Assembly: GCA_040217815.1 (NCBI GenBank)
Contig: JBEHWI010000002.1
Span: 1 to 64,000, forward strand
DNA from: UBA5314 sp040217815
GTDB lineage: Bacteria > Bacillota > Syntrophomonadia > Syntrophomonadales > Syntrophomonadaceae
Reading direction: 5' to 3'
DNA: 64,000 nt
The notes beneath the pieces are model-generated. The model did no database searches and had not been told where the DNA came from. It worked only from the letters and a program-made list of their open reading frames with translations. The first letter of the stretch is position 1. Each line of letters opens with the position of its first letter. Below, one piece after another: positions 17,114-25,323 of the stretch. Made by a program: the position numbers and the translations under genes.

Positions 17114-17419
17114 TATAAGTTACAACTCTTCTTGCCCTGTCCTTCCAGTTCCACCATTAGAGAAGCTCGGGTTCTGGTTGTTTAGTTGATTCATAATAAA
17201 CCGCACAGCTCAGCACATACAACATGCATCGATCATTTGGACTCCCCGCTGGCGGCATAATTCATCATACAACTTCTGCGGGCTGCGCCCGGCCAGTTGG
17301 CGGGGATCCCGGATGCCCAGATCCCAGAGATCACCGGCTATGCTCTTACCCACTCCAGGTATGCTGCGCAGGCCACGCAGAACGGTTTCCTTATTACGGT
17401 CAATCATCTTACCGATCAT
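17106..17419 (-). pseudogene. Decayed Cdd1-type helix-hairpin-helix gene
   Basis: The intact frame 17210-17419 gives 69 residues (IPGVGKSIAGDLWDLGI, a helix-hairpin-helix), coupled to ribH by a TAATG overlap. It ends MIDACCMC at a stop. One frame over, the sequence continues as CMLYVLSCAVYYESTKQPEP then ELL, a TAA codon, and WWNWKD. This is the missing half of the Cdd1/'pathogenicity locus' family, whose usual ending is ELLKWWNWKD. A net one-base frameshift near 17230 and an AAA-to-TAA nonsense change therefore inactivate the gene. Confidence 0.8.
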
Positions 17420-17883
17420 TAGATTTCTTTGAACAAGTTTACCATTTCAATAGCTGTTACCGCTGCATCAACGCCTTTGTTGCCGGCCTTGGTTCCAGCC
17501 CTTTCAATAGCCTGTTCTATAGTGTCGGCGGTAACCACTCCGTATACCACTGGAACTCCTGAATCCAACCCTACATGGGCAATGCCCTTGGTGACCTCGG
17601 CTGACACGTACTCAAAGTGCGGTGTAGCCCCGCGAATTACGGCCCCCAGACACACAACCGCATCGTAGCCCTTTTTGGTCATTCGGGCCGCTGCCAGTGG
17701 CATTTCAAAAGCGCCCGGCACCCAGGCAACTTCTATATCAGAGGGATTTACCCCGTGACGGGTCAGGGCGTCAACGCAGCCGGACAGCAATTTGTTGGTG
17801 ATAAACTCATTGAATCTAGACACCACTATGCCGATTTTCTGCCCATCCCCGATAAGTTTTCCTTCATAACTCTTTCCTACCAT
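17419..17883 (-). CDS. ribH: 6,7-dimethyl-8-ribityllumazine synthase
   Basis: The 154-residue enzyme condenses the ribityl-pyrimidinedione amine with dihydroxybutanone phosphate, the penultimate step of riboflavin synthesis. Diagnostic motifs are VSRFNEFIT near the front, VPGAFEMPLA, CLGAVIRGATPHFEYV and GNKGVDAA at the end, and the length is typical. It assembles into a capsid-like shell in the cytoplasm. It is the last functional gene of the FMN-controlled rib operon, 32 bases after ribBA. Confidence 0.97.
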   Translation of the reverse strand: MVGKSYEGKLIGDGQKIGIVVSRFNEFITNKLLSGCVDALTRHGVNPSDIEVAWVPGAFEMPLAAARMTKKGYDAVVCLGAVIRGATPHFEYVSAEVTKGIAHVGLDSGVPVVYGVVTADTIEQAIERAGTKAGNKGVDAAVTAIEMVNLFKEI

Positions 17884-17915
17884 TAATGTCTGCCTCCTCG
17901 ATAATTATGATGCTA

Positions 17916-19112
17916 TTACAGGTTTACCAGCATATGCCCCATTTTTTCCTTTTTGGTCTGCAGGTAGCGCAGGTTTTCCTTTTGATATTCCATCTCGATG
18001 GGAACCCGTTCAACCACTTCCAGTCCGTATCCCTCCAGGCCTCTAATCTTCTTGGGATTGTTGGTCATAAGCCTCATCTTGCGGACACCCAGGTCAACCA
18101 GTATTTGCGCCCCGATTCCATAATCGCGCAGATCGGCCGGGAACCCGAGTTCCAGGTTGGCTTCCACCGTGTCCCGCCCGTTGTCTTGCAGGTGATAGGC
18201 GCGGATCTTATTGGTCAGTCCTATACCCCTTCCCTCCTGGCGCATGTACAGGAGGATCCCCTTGCCTTCCTGCTCGATCATAGTCAAAGCAGCTGCCAGC
18301 TGGTCTCCACAGTCACAGCGCCGGGAGCCAAATACGTCCCCGGTCAGGCATTCTGAATGCACCCGCACCAGGATCGGTTCATCAGGATCCCATTCACCTT
18401 TAACCAGGGCCAGGTGGCCCTTGCCATCCAGCATGGATTCATAGGCCACTGCTGTAAAATCGCCGTATTTGGTCGGCAGCTGGGCGTCGGATACCCTGGT
18501 AACCAGTTTTTCTTTGCGCCTCCGGTACTCAATGAGATCAGCTATGGACACGATCTTCAAGTCATGCTGCTGCGCGAAATGATAGAGTTCGGGCAACCGG
18601 GCCATGGTTCCGTCGGCATTCATGATTTCACAGATCACCGCTGCCGGGTATAGTCCGGCCAGCCGGGCCAGGTCGATAGAACCCTCGGTGTGTCCGGTAC
18701 GGCGTAAAACACCGCCCGATCGGTAGCGCAGCGGGAATATATGCCCCGGTCTGCGGAAATCAGAAGGCAGGGCTTCATCAGATATCAAAGCCTTAATGGT
18801 CTCGGCTCTCTCGAAAGCCGATATCCCCGTAGTGGTAGTCCGGTAATCGACTGATACCGTAAAAGCAGTTTCATGGTTGTCGGTGTTTTCAGCCACCATA
18901 GCCTGTATCTCCAGTTCATCCAGGCGCTCACCCAGCATGGGCATACAGATCAAGCCCCGGGCGTGAGTGGCCATAAAATTTACTATTTCGGGAGTAGCCT
19001 TTTCCGCGGCGATAATAATGTCGCCCTCGTTTTCCCGGTCCTCGTCGTCCACAACGATGATCATCTTCCCTTCCCGGACATCGGCGATCGCTTCTTCAAT
19101 CGTATTCAGCAT
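17916..19112 (-). CDS. ribBA: Bifunctional DHBP synthase / GTP cyclohydrolase II
   Basis: The 398-residue fusion supplies both branches of riboflavin synthesis. Residues 1-200 are 3,4-dihydroxy-2-butanone-4-phosphate synthase (VVDDEDRENEGD near residue 20 for metal and phosphate). Residues 205-398 are GTP cyclohydrolase II with the zinc cysteines in HSECLTGDVFGSRRCDCG and the catalytic RQEGRGIGL. AAGGAGG lies before the ATG. It sits between ribE and ribH in the canonical order. Confidence 0.97.
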   Translation of the reverse strand: MLNTIEEAIADVREGKMIIVVDDEDRENEGDIIIAAEKATPEIVNFMATHARGLICMPMLGERLDELEIQAMVAENTDNHETAFTVSVDYRTTTTGISAFERAETIKALISDEALPSDFRRPGHIFPLRYRSGGVLRRTGHTEGSIDLARLAGLYPAAVICEIMNADGTMARLPELYHFAQQHDLKIVSIADLIEYRRRKEKLVTRVSDAQLPTKYGDFTAVAYESMLDGKGHLALVKGEWDPDEPILVRVHSECLTGDVFGSRRCDCGDQLAAALTMIEQEGKGILLYMRQEGRGIGLTNKIRAYHLQDNGRDTVEANLELGFPADLRDYGIGAQILVDLGVRKMRLMTNNPKKIRGLEGYGLEVVERVPIEMEYQKENLRYLQTKKEKMGHMLVNL

Positions 19113-19126
19113 TAGTTAAAACCTCC

Positions 19127-19774
19127 TTATAAAAAGCCGTTTTCGGCCAGGAAACTTAAATTTAACGGTGTTTTTTCTTGCGGCTGGCCGGGGGTCAGCA
19201 GCCGTTCCACATAACGCCCAATGATATCGCTTTCCAGGTTTACCGAATCCCCGGGGTTCTTGGAGCCCAAAACGGTTTGGTGCGCGGTATGGGGAATAAG
19301 TGAAACCGTAAAACTGTCCTCAAAAACGTCCACCACGGTAAGACTGACCCCGTCAATGGCTATGGAGCCCTTGGGCACCGCATATTTTAACAGAACGGCT
19401 GGAGCACCTATGCGCAAAATGATGGCTATATCCAAACGCTCTTTTTGGACAATACGGCCCACCGCGTCTACATGCCCCTGCACCAGGTGGCCTCCCAAAC
19501 GGTCGGCGAGACGCAAAGCCCGCTCCAGGTTGATCGGGTCTCCCGGCTTAAGGCTGCCTATGGTTGTTTTACTGACCGTTTCGGGCATTACATCAGCCGC
19601 AAAGCTGCGGGAATTGAATTCCACAACTGTCAAGCAAACTCCATTTACGGCAATGCTGTCACCCAGTTTGACATCACTTAATACCCGGGCTGCCTCAACT
19701 CCAATTCTATATGACTGGCTTCCCGGTTCCAGCTTGATTACTTTGCCTATCTCTTCAACTATTCCTGTAAAAAT
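19127..19774 (-). CDS. ribE: Riboflavin synthase alpha subunit, apparent ATT start
   Basis: The enzyme dismutates two lumazines to riboflavin. No ATG, GTG or TTG in frame lies near the expected N-terminus; the first is a TTG at 19633, which would delete 47 conserved residues. The frame continues upstream without a stop and reads ATT TTT ACA GGA ATA GTT, where the family begins MFTGIV. Starting at ATT (19774) gives exactly the usual 215 residues and two lumazine-binding repeats. AGGATGGTGA lies six bases before it and overlaps the ribD stop. AUU initiation, or an ATG-to-ATT error in the assembly, must be assumed. Confidence 0.85.
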   Translation of the reverse strand: MFTGIVEEIGKVIKLEPGSQSYRIGVEAARVLSDVKLGDSIAVNGVCLTVVEFNSRSFAADVMPETVSKTTIGSLKPGDPINLERALRLADRLGGHLVQGHVDAVGRIVQKERLDIAIILRIGAPAVLLKYAVPKGSIAIDGVSLTVVDVFEDSFTVSLIPHTAHQTVLGSKNPGDSVNLESDIIGRYVERLLTPGQPQEKTPLNLSFLAENGFL

Positions 19775-19780
19775 CTCGAT

Positions 19781-20887
19781 TCACCATCCTGTATAAGCGG
19801 TAAATACAAAATCCGGCCCCAGCTTTTGCGTTTGTACATTGCCAAGCACCAGGGCTTCACTCATCAGCTGCCGGCCCGGTCCTGCCACCGGACCGGGGGC
19901 CGCCTTTCCGCCAATAATTTTGGGGGCGATCACCCAGATCAATTTATCCACCAGGCGTTTATCGATCATTGCGGCATTGATCTCGGATCCGCCCTCCAGG
20001 AGCAGACTGCATATCCCTCTTCGGCCCAGCTCTCCCAGCACCTGTTCAAGATCTAAAACCGGCCCCTCACCGTCCAGGGAACAAACCTCCACTCCCTGTT
20101 CTTCCAGCATTTTAACCCTTTTGGGATCCTCAATCCGGTTGGTAAAAACCAGAGTACACTGCTCCCGGCTGCTCTGAACGATTTTACTTTCCAGGGGAAG
20201 CTGTAACTCCGGATCAAGGATCACCCGCAGCGGATCGCGGCTTTCTTCAATTTTCAGCCGGGTATTGAGCTGGGGATCGTCGGCCAGCACCGTGCCAATC
20301 CCAACCATAATGGCATCATAGAGATTGCGTAACCGGTGCACGTATTCCCGGGCCGCTTCTGAACTTATCCATCGCGAGTCCCCGGTAAAGGTGGCGATTT
20401 TCCCGTCCAGGGTCATAGCCGTCTTCAGGGTAACAAAGGGGCGGCCTTCCCTGATGTATTTAAAAAAGAACTCATTCAAACGCCCAGCCTGTTCCTGCAG
20501 GATTCCAACAGAAGTGAATATTCCCGCTTCCTGTAGACGGGCCATTCCCTTTCCGGCTACCAGCGGGTTGGGATCCAGGATTGCCGCTACCACCCTGACA
20601 ACACCCTGGTTTATTACCGCCTCGCAACAGGGTGGGGTGCGCCCAAAGTGACAACAGGGTTCCAGGGTTACATAGAGAGTGGCTCCCCGGGCATTTTCTT
20701 CGGCCCTTTGCAGGGCCATAACCTCCGCATGAGGGGTGCCCGCCTTGCGGTGATACCCTTCACCCACTACCTGCCCATCCTTTACCAGTACAGCCCCCAC
20801 CATCGGGTTGGGGCTGGTTCGCCCCTGGGCGCGGGCGGCCAGGTTCAAAGCTCTTTGCATATAAAATTCATCGATTATCTGCTGCAT
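19781..20887 (-). CDS. ribD: Bifunctional diaminohydroxyphosphoribosylaminopyrimidine deaminase / reductase
   Basis: The 368-residue protein is first in the riboflavin operon. The N-terminal cytidine-deaminase-fold domain has zinc ligands His53 (HAEVMAL), Cys78 (EPCCH) and Cys87 (TPPC). The C-terminal domain is the DHFR-like NADPH reductase (TLDGKIATFTGDSRWIS, LLLEGGSEINAAM). Its stop TGA lies seven bases before the ATT start of ribE, implying translational coupling. Transcription is governed by the FMN element upstream. Confidence 0.97.
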   Translation of the reverse strand: MQQIIDEFYMQRALNLAARAQGRTSPNPMVGAVLVKDGQVVGEGYHRKAGTPHAEVMALQRAEENARGATLYVTLEPCCHFGRTPPCCEAVINQGVVRVVAAILDPNPLVAGKGMARLQEAGIFTSVGILQEQAGRLNEFFFKYIREGRPFVTLKTAMTLDGKIATFTGDSRWISSEAAREYVHRLRNLYDAIMVGIGTVLADDPQLNTRLKIEESRDPLRVILDPELQLPLESKIVQSSREQCTLVFTNRIEDPKRVKMLEEQGVEVCSLDGEGPVLDLEQVLGELGRRGICSLLLEGGSEINAAMIDKRLVDKLIWVIAPKIIGGKAAPGPVAGPGRQLMSEALVLGNVQTQKLGPDFVFTAYTGW

Positions 20888-20894
20888 TTAAATT

Positions 20895-20932
20895 GTGCCC
20901 CCAAAACAAACAACCCGATTTTATTCGGGTTG
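20895..20932 (-). terminator. Riboswitch-controlled terminator of the rib operon
   Basis: On the minus strand CAACCCGA pairs with TCGGGTTG around ATAAAA, followed by TTTGTTTT. It lies between the FMN aptamer and ribD, where the expression platform should be. Confidence 0.8.
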
Positions 20933-20980
20933 TTGGGCGTAGCCACTCAGGCCTGCAACAATGCATGCCAGAATAGACCT

Positions 20981-21086
20981 TCTTCTCCCATCCAGACTAT
21001 ACTGTCGGCCCCGGAGTTCCACCGGATCCTGCCTTGCGGCTCGCGGGCTGTAACCGCCGATAGGGAATTTCACCCATCCCCGAAGA
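20981..21086 (-). promoter_or_regulatory. FMN riboswitch (RFN element)
   Basis: The minus strand carries the conserved RFN blocks in order: TCTTCGGGG, GGGTGAAATTCCC, ATCGGCGGTTACAGCCCGCG, GGATCCGGTGGAA, CCGGGGCCGACAGTATAG and TCTGGATGGGAGAAGA. FMN binding stabilises the form that allows the downstream terminator at 20895-20932, turning off ribD-ribE-ribBA-ribH when flavin is plentiful. Confidence 0.96.
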
Positions 21087-21115
21087 AAGCTGTTTTTTCT
21101 ATCAAGTTTGCATCT

Positions 21116-21144
21116 ATGGTATCACGAGTCAAGGCCTTGGTCAA
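21116..21144 (-). promoter_or_regulatory. Candidate promoter for the rib operon
   Basis: On the minus strand TTGACC (21139-21144) and TACCAT (21116-21121) are separated by 17 bases, placing a start about 20 bases ahead of the FMN aptamer. It lies inside the 3' end of rpe. The -10 box is a weak match. Confidence 0.4.
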
Positions 21145-21794
21145 GGGGCCAGAGATTTAAGGTAGCGCACCGCCTCCGGAGGGTGTTCCGATTTGAACAC
21201 GTAGGAGCCGGCCACCAGGACGTCTGCCCCGGCCTCTATAATGTCCAAAGCGTTGCTCTGGTTTACTCCCCCGTCGACCTGTAGCCAGGCCTTTGAATCG
21301 CGTTCTTTCATCATTTCTCGCAAGCGCCTTATTTTGGGAATCATCTCGGGTATAAACTGCTGTCCGCCAAAACCCGGATTGACGCTCATTATTAAAACCA
21401 GGTCCACATCTTTTAATATGTATTCCAGGCCGCTCAATGGAGTGCTGGGATTTAGAGCCACACCCGCTTTTTTGCCCTGTTCCTTGATAAAGTGAATCAC
21501 CCGGTGCAAATGGCGGCAGGCTTCCTGGTGCACACTTATCAAATCCGCTCCTGCTTCAGCAAAAGCGGGAATAAATTGCTCCGGACGTTCGATCATGAGA
21601 TGAACATCAAGAAAGAGGCCGGTTGCCGGCCTGATGTCGGCCACCATCTGGGGGCCGATGGTGATATTGGGAACAAAATGCCCGTCCATCACATCGACAT
21701 GGAGCCAATCCGCCCCTGCCTGTTCTACTGTCGCAATATCCTTTCCCAGTCTTGAAAAATCGGCTGCCAGGATTGAAGGCGCAACCAGGATCAT
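21141..21794 (-). CDS. rpe: Ribulose-phosphate 3-epimerase
   Basis: The 217-residue TIM-barrel enzyme interconverts ribulose-5-phosphate and xylulose-5-phosphate in the pentose phosphate pathway. Motifs are PSILAADFSRLG, HVDVMDGHFVPNITIG (metal-binding His and Asp), VHLMIERP, VNPGFGGQ and VDGGVN. Its ATG overlaps the end of rsgA by a few bases, the standard Firmicute arrangement. Ribulose-5-phosphate also feeds the riboflavin pathway of the next operon. Confidence 0.96.
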   Translation of the reverse strand: MILVAPSILAADFSRLGKDIATVEQAGADWLHVDVMDGHFVPNITIGPQMVADIRPATGLFLDVHLMIERPEQFIPAFAEAGADLISVHQEACRHLHRVIHFIKEQGKKAGVALNPSTPLSGLEYILKDVDLVLIMSVNPGFGGQQFIPEMIPKIRRLREMMKERDSKAWLQVDGGVNQSNALDIIEAGADVLVAGSYVFKSEHPPEAVRYLKSLAP

Positions 21795-22675
21795 TTATAA
21801 CACCTCTCCTTTTCCATCACTTCAGCCAGCAGGTTTAAATAATTGTTATATCTAAAATCCGGAATTTGTCCGGTAGCCACGGCTTCACGCACCGCGCAAT
21901 CCGTTTCCCTGGCATGCAGGCAGTTCGAAAATCGGCAATCCCGTGAAAGTTCTTCAAAGTCGGGATAGAGTTTTCCCAGTTCCCTACTGCTTATATCCGG
22001 CAGATCGAGCATGCTAAATCCGGGAGTATCAGCCAGCCAGCCCCCGCTGGGCAGCGGGAACAGTTCAACATGACGGGTAGTGTGTTTGCCCCGCCCTATC
22101 TTGTCGCTCAGTTCCCCGGTGGCGGCGTATCCCCCACCCACCAGCTGGTTTAAAAGACTCGATTTGCCGGTGCCCGAAGGTCCGGCAAATACCGCGATTT
22201 CATCCTGAATCTGTTCTTTCAAAAAGTCCACTCCGGTGCAATCAAGGGCCGAAGTTTTAATTACCGTGAAGCCGGCCCGGGGATAATGGTCGGTGATGAG
22301 CTGAGCGTTGTTATCCGGTTCCAGGTCGCTCTTATTCAAGACCAGGCAGGGCCGCAGACCCTTGTGCATGGTCAAAACCAGCAGGCGGTCCAGAAGTACG
22401 GTGCTGGGTGCCGGCTGGTTGCAGGCCAAAACAATAAGGACCAGGGTGACATTGGCAATTCGGGGCCGATAGAGTTCGCTGCTGCGGGGCAGAACTGTTT
22501 CCAGTATCCCGCTTCCTGATTCCAGGGGGCTAATCATCACCCGGTCGCCGGTAGTAACCAGATCCTTAATCTTACCGCGCAGGCGGCACTGATACAGGTT
22601 TTTGTCTTGATCCTGAACATAGTAGAAGCCGCTGTATTTTTTCAATACCAGCCCTTCTACTCTTGCTTGTGGCAT
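21791..22675 (-). CDS. rsgA: Ribosome small-subunit GTPase RsgA
   Basis: The 294-residue GTPase assists late 30S maturation. The GTP-binding motifs are circularly permuted, as in the family: NKSD, then SALD, then the P-loop GPSGTGKSS, then DTPGFS. An OB-fold precedes them and a zinc cluster (CRFSNCLHARETDC) lies at the C-terminus. It forms a unit with prkC-prpC upstream and rpe downstream. Confidence 0.96.
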   Translation of the reverse strand: MPQARVEGLVLKKYSGFYYVQDQDKNLYQCRLRGKIKDLVTTGDRVMISPLESGSGILETVLPRSSELYRPRIANVTLVLIVLACNQPAPSTVLLDRLLVLTMHKGLRPCLVLNKSDLEPDNNAQLITDHYPRAGFTVIKTSALDCTGVDFLKEQIQDEIAVFAGPSGTGKSSLLNQLVGGGYAATGELSDKIGRGKHTTRHVELFPLPSGGWLADTPGFSMLDLPDISSRELGKLYPDFEELSRDCRFSNCLHARETDCAVREAVATGQIPDFRYNNYLNLLAEVMEKERCYK

Positions 22676-22721
22676 GGCTTCCCTCCAACTACCCGTTTAA
22701 TCGTACCAAGGCCGGTTCCAG

Positions 22722-22742
22722 CCCCCCACACGGGGTGGGGGG
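22722..22742. repeat. Very stable C/G-only hairpin between prkC and rsgA
   Basis: CCCCCCAC and GTGGGGGG form a perfect 8-bp stem around a 5-base loop. There is no T-tract, so it is not a normal terminator. It could slow ribosomes or polymerase or protect an mRNA end between the kinase and rsgA. Confidence 0.5.
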
Positions 22743-22749
22743 AACTAAC

Positions 22750-24555
22750 TTAGAAGCTGTCTTTCTTCACCGACTTGCCGTTGAGGAATACTTCCACTTT
22801 GGCGGCACCGAAATAGTTAATAGCTGTCACTACCGTGTCTCCTCCCCGATGGGCCTGGTTATAAACATCCCTGGTTCCCTGAGTATCGGTAACCCGTATG
22901 ACAACCTGGTAAAATGCTTCAGTCGTTGGCAGGGTATAAGTATACTGCCGGCTCTGAGCCACCGGACCGGGTCCGGTGGAAAGTGAAATATTGACCGTGC
23001 TCTTTTGGTCCACCATGGTGCCGGCGGCAACGCTCTGTTTACATACCTGGTTGATATAGTATTGACTGCTGGGTTCACGAGTGGTTGTGCCTATAACCAG
23101 ATCATTATCCTGAATTAACTTCGTTGCCTGTTCCAGGGTCATACCCAACAGATTGGGCATCTTTACCTTGCCTGGCGATTTGCCCTGGCTTACCAGTATA
23201 TATACGGTACTTCCCTTGGCGGCCTGGGTGTTGCCTTTTGGATCCTGCGAAAAGGCAACGTTCTCCGGCCATTTATCATCATATTGCTTCTGTACCTTCG
23301 GAACAAAACCGGCTCCCCGGATTTCCATTTCCGCTTCACTGGCCGTTTTGCCCACCACATAAGGAACGGCTGCCTGTTCGGCACCAGTGCTTACTGTAAT
23401 CTCTATTTCGCGCCCTTCCTTGACTTTCTGACCTTTGGGAGGTTTTTGGGCTATAACCGTGTCCGCCGGTTGGTCGCTGCTGGCCTTTACTACCGTCACC
23501 TTGAGTTTTAAATCGGTAAGCTTTTGATTGGCTTCGGTTACCTTTAAACCGACTACATCGGGAACCTCAACCTCTTTTCCAAACAGACCGGAACTCATGA
23601 AGAAGAAGCCGCTCAGCAGGCCCAGCAAGGCTATGCCAATAACAATCCAGGTGCTCTTTTTTAGGCGTCTCTTGCCCAGGGTCTTGCGGGGTGTTCCCGA
23701 ACGATAGCCCTCGTTCCCGAAATCGGCTGCCACCGATCGGCAGTAGGGAAGCAAAGCATTGCGCAAATCCTGAGCACTGGCAAAACGCTGAACCGGATTC
23801 TTGGCCATGGCCCTTAAAATAACTGCTTCCAAAGCCTTCGGGATCTCGCTGTTGAACGAACGCGGAGGAACCGGGTCGTCGTGAATATGCTTTAAAGCCA
23901 CGGTAATTGGACTCTCAGCATCAAATGGCATTTTCCCGGTCAGCATTTCATATATTACGCAGCCCAGAGAATAAATATCCGTGGTCCGGGTAACCGGCTC
24001 CCCCCTGGCCTGCTCGGGCGCGATGTAATGGACCGAACCCACGATATTGCCGCCGTAGGTTATAGTCTTTTTACTGATGGCTTTGGCTATGCCGAAATCT
24101 GCCACCTTTACTATTCCGGTTTCCGTTATTATGATGTTATGAGGCTTGATATCACGGTGTATAATGCCTTTTTCGTGGGCATGCTGCAAGCCGTCGCAGA
24201 TCATGGTGGCAATGGTAACAGCCTGATCAACGGGCAAAGGCGCCTCTCTCTGGATGTACTCCTTTAGCGTCTCACCTTCTATGAATTCCATGACTATATA
24301 GTAGACATCTTCCTCCTGCCCGACATCATAAATATTTACGATATTGGGGTGAGAAAGCTGCGCAGCGGCCAGGCCTTCAGTTTTAAATTTCTGCACAAAG
24401 TTGAGATCGCTTGAATACTCGTCCTTCAGTATTTTGACCGCTACTATCCTGTCCAACATGCGGCACCGGGCCTTGTATACCATAGCCATGCCGCCTTCAC
24501 TGACCAGTTCGATGATCTCGTAACGACCACTTAACACTGTACCTGCACCTATCAA
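22750..24555 (-). CDS. prkC: PASTA-domain serine/threonine protein kinase
   Basis: The 601-residue membrane kinase senses cell-wall fragments or lipid II and controls growth and spore germination. The kinase domain (1-275) has ATP-binding Lys41 (VAVKILK), the loop HRDIKPHN and DFGIA. A single membrane segment (about 304-321) is followed by three extracellular PASTA repeats (about 330-530, each opening VPDVVG, VPYVVG or MPNLLG) and an extra beta-rich tail of about 70 residues. The start is TTG behind GGGAGG, overlapping the end of prpC. Confidence 0.95.
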   Translation of the reverse strand: MIGAGTVLSGRYEIIELVSEGGMAMVYKARCRMLDRIVAVKILKDEYSSDLNFVQKFKTEGLAAAQLSHPNIVNIYDVGQEEDVYYIVMEFIEGETLKEYIQREAPLPVDQAVTIATMICDGLQHAHEKGIIHRDIKPHNIIITETGIVKVADFGIAKAISKKTITYGGNIVGSVHYIAPEQARGEPVTRTTDIYSLGCVIYEMLTGKMPFDAESPITVALKHIHDDPVPPRSFNSEIPKALEAVILRAMAKNPVQRFASAQDLRNALLPYCRSVAADFGNEGYRSGTPRKTLGKRRLKKSTWIVIGIALLGLLSGFFFMSSGLFGKEVEVPDVVGLKVTEANQKLTDLKLKVTVVKASSDQPADTVIAQKPPKGQKVKEGREIEITVSTGAEQAAVPYVVGKTASEAEMEIRGAGFVPKVQKQYDDKWPENVAFSQDPKGNTQAAKGSTVYILVSQGKSPGKVKMPNLLGMTLEQATKLIQDNDLVIGTTTREPSSQYYINQVCKQSVAAGTMVDQKSTVNISLSTGPGPVAQSRQYTYTLPTTEAFYQVVIRVTDTQGTRDVYNQAHRGGDTVVTAINYFGAAKVEVFLNGKSVKKDSF

Positions 24556-24559
24556 AGTT

Positions 24560-25279
24560 CTAACCTCCCACTTCGATGCGCGATAATATAATCGTGATAT
24601 TGTCGCTGCCGCCGTACTTCAGAGCCCTTTCCAGAAGCCCCTGGGCGGCCTGCTCCAGGCTGCTTGAAGTTTCCTGCAAAACCTCCTGCATTTCGCCCTC
24701 GCTGACCTTGTCGCTGAGGCCGTCACTGCAAAGAAGAATCAAATCGCCTGGGTGCACCTTTTCCTGGTACCTATCTATGTTCACATTCTCTTCCACACCC
24801 AGAGCCCGGGTGAGGATATGGTTATAGGGATTGGAGCGCATGTCTTCCGGCTTCAGCCTTCCCTCCATAAGAAGCTGCTGAGCCAGGGTATGATCTCTGG
24901 TTATTTTGCGTAGTTTTCCATCCTGAACCATATACAGGCTGCTGTCTCCTATATGAGCTACATGCATGAGCCCGTCTTCAAAAGCCGCCAGGGTGGCGGT
25001 GGTCCCCATCCCATGTAAAGCGGGATCCTGCTGGGCGGAGCTCAAAATAGCACTATTGGCCTTTTCCAGGGCCAATACCAGCCTTCCCGGTAGTTCCTCG
25101 CTGCTTTCTACAAATATCTGATTAATGGTTTCAACGGCTATGGCTGAGGCTACTTCTCCGCCGTTATGACCTCCCATTCCGTCACAGACAACGAGAAGGC
25201 CACGGTTTAAATCCACCAGATAGCTGTCTTCATTGTTGCTTCTAACCAGCCCCTGGTCGCTTATCGCTGCTACCTTCAT
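24560..25279 (-). CDS. prpC: PP2C-type protein phosphatase
   Basis: The 239-residue phosphatase reverses PrkC phosphorylation. The metal-binding motifs SDQGLVRSNNED, CDGMGGHNGGEVAS, GTTATLA, HIGDSSLY and CSDGLSD are all present. It is directly upstream of prkC; the kinase start is five bases past its stop. It is cytoplasmic and Mn-dependent. The pair is cotranscribed with rlmN in the usual Firmicute order. Confidence 0.96.
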   Translation of the reverse strand: MKVAAISDQGLVRSNNEDSYLVDLNRGLLVVCDGMGGHNGGEVASAIAVETINQIFVESSEELPGRLVLALEKANSAILSSAQQDPALHGMGTTATLAAFEDGLMHVAHIGDSSLYMVQDGKLRKITRDHTLAQQLLMEGRLKPEDMRSNPYNHILTRALGVEENVNIDRYQEKVHPGDLILLCSDGLSDKVSEGEMQEVLQETSSSLEQAAQGLLERALKYGGSDNITIILSRIEVGG

Positions 25280-25323
25280 TTTTTAACTCCTCGATTCTAT
25301 ATAAACCCTCATATTAGCCTGTT

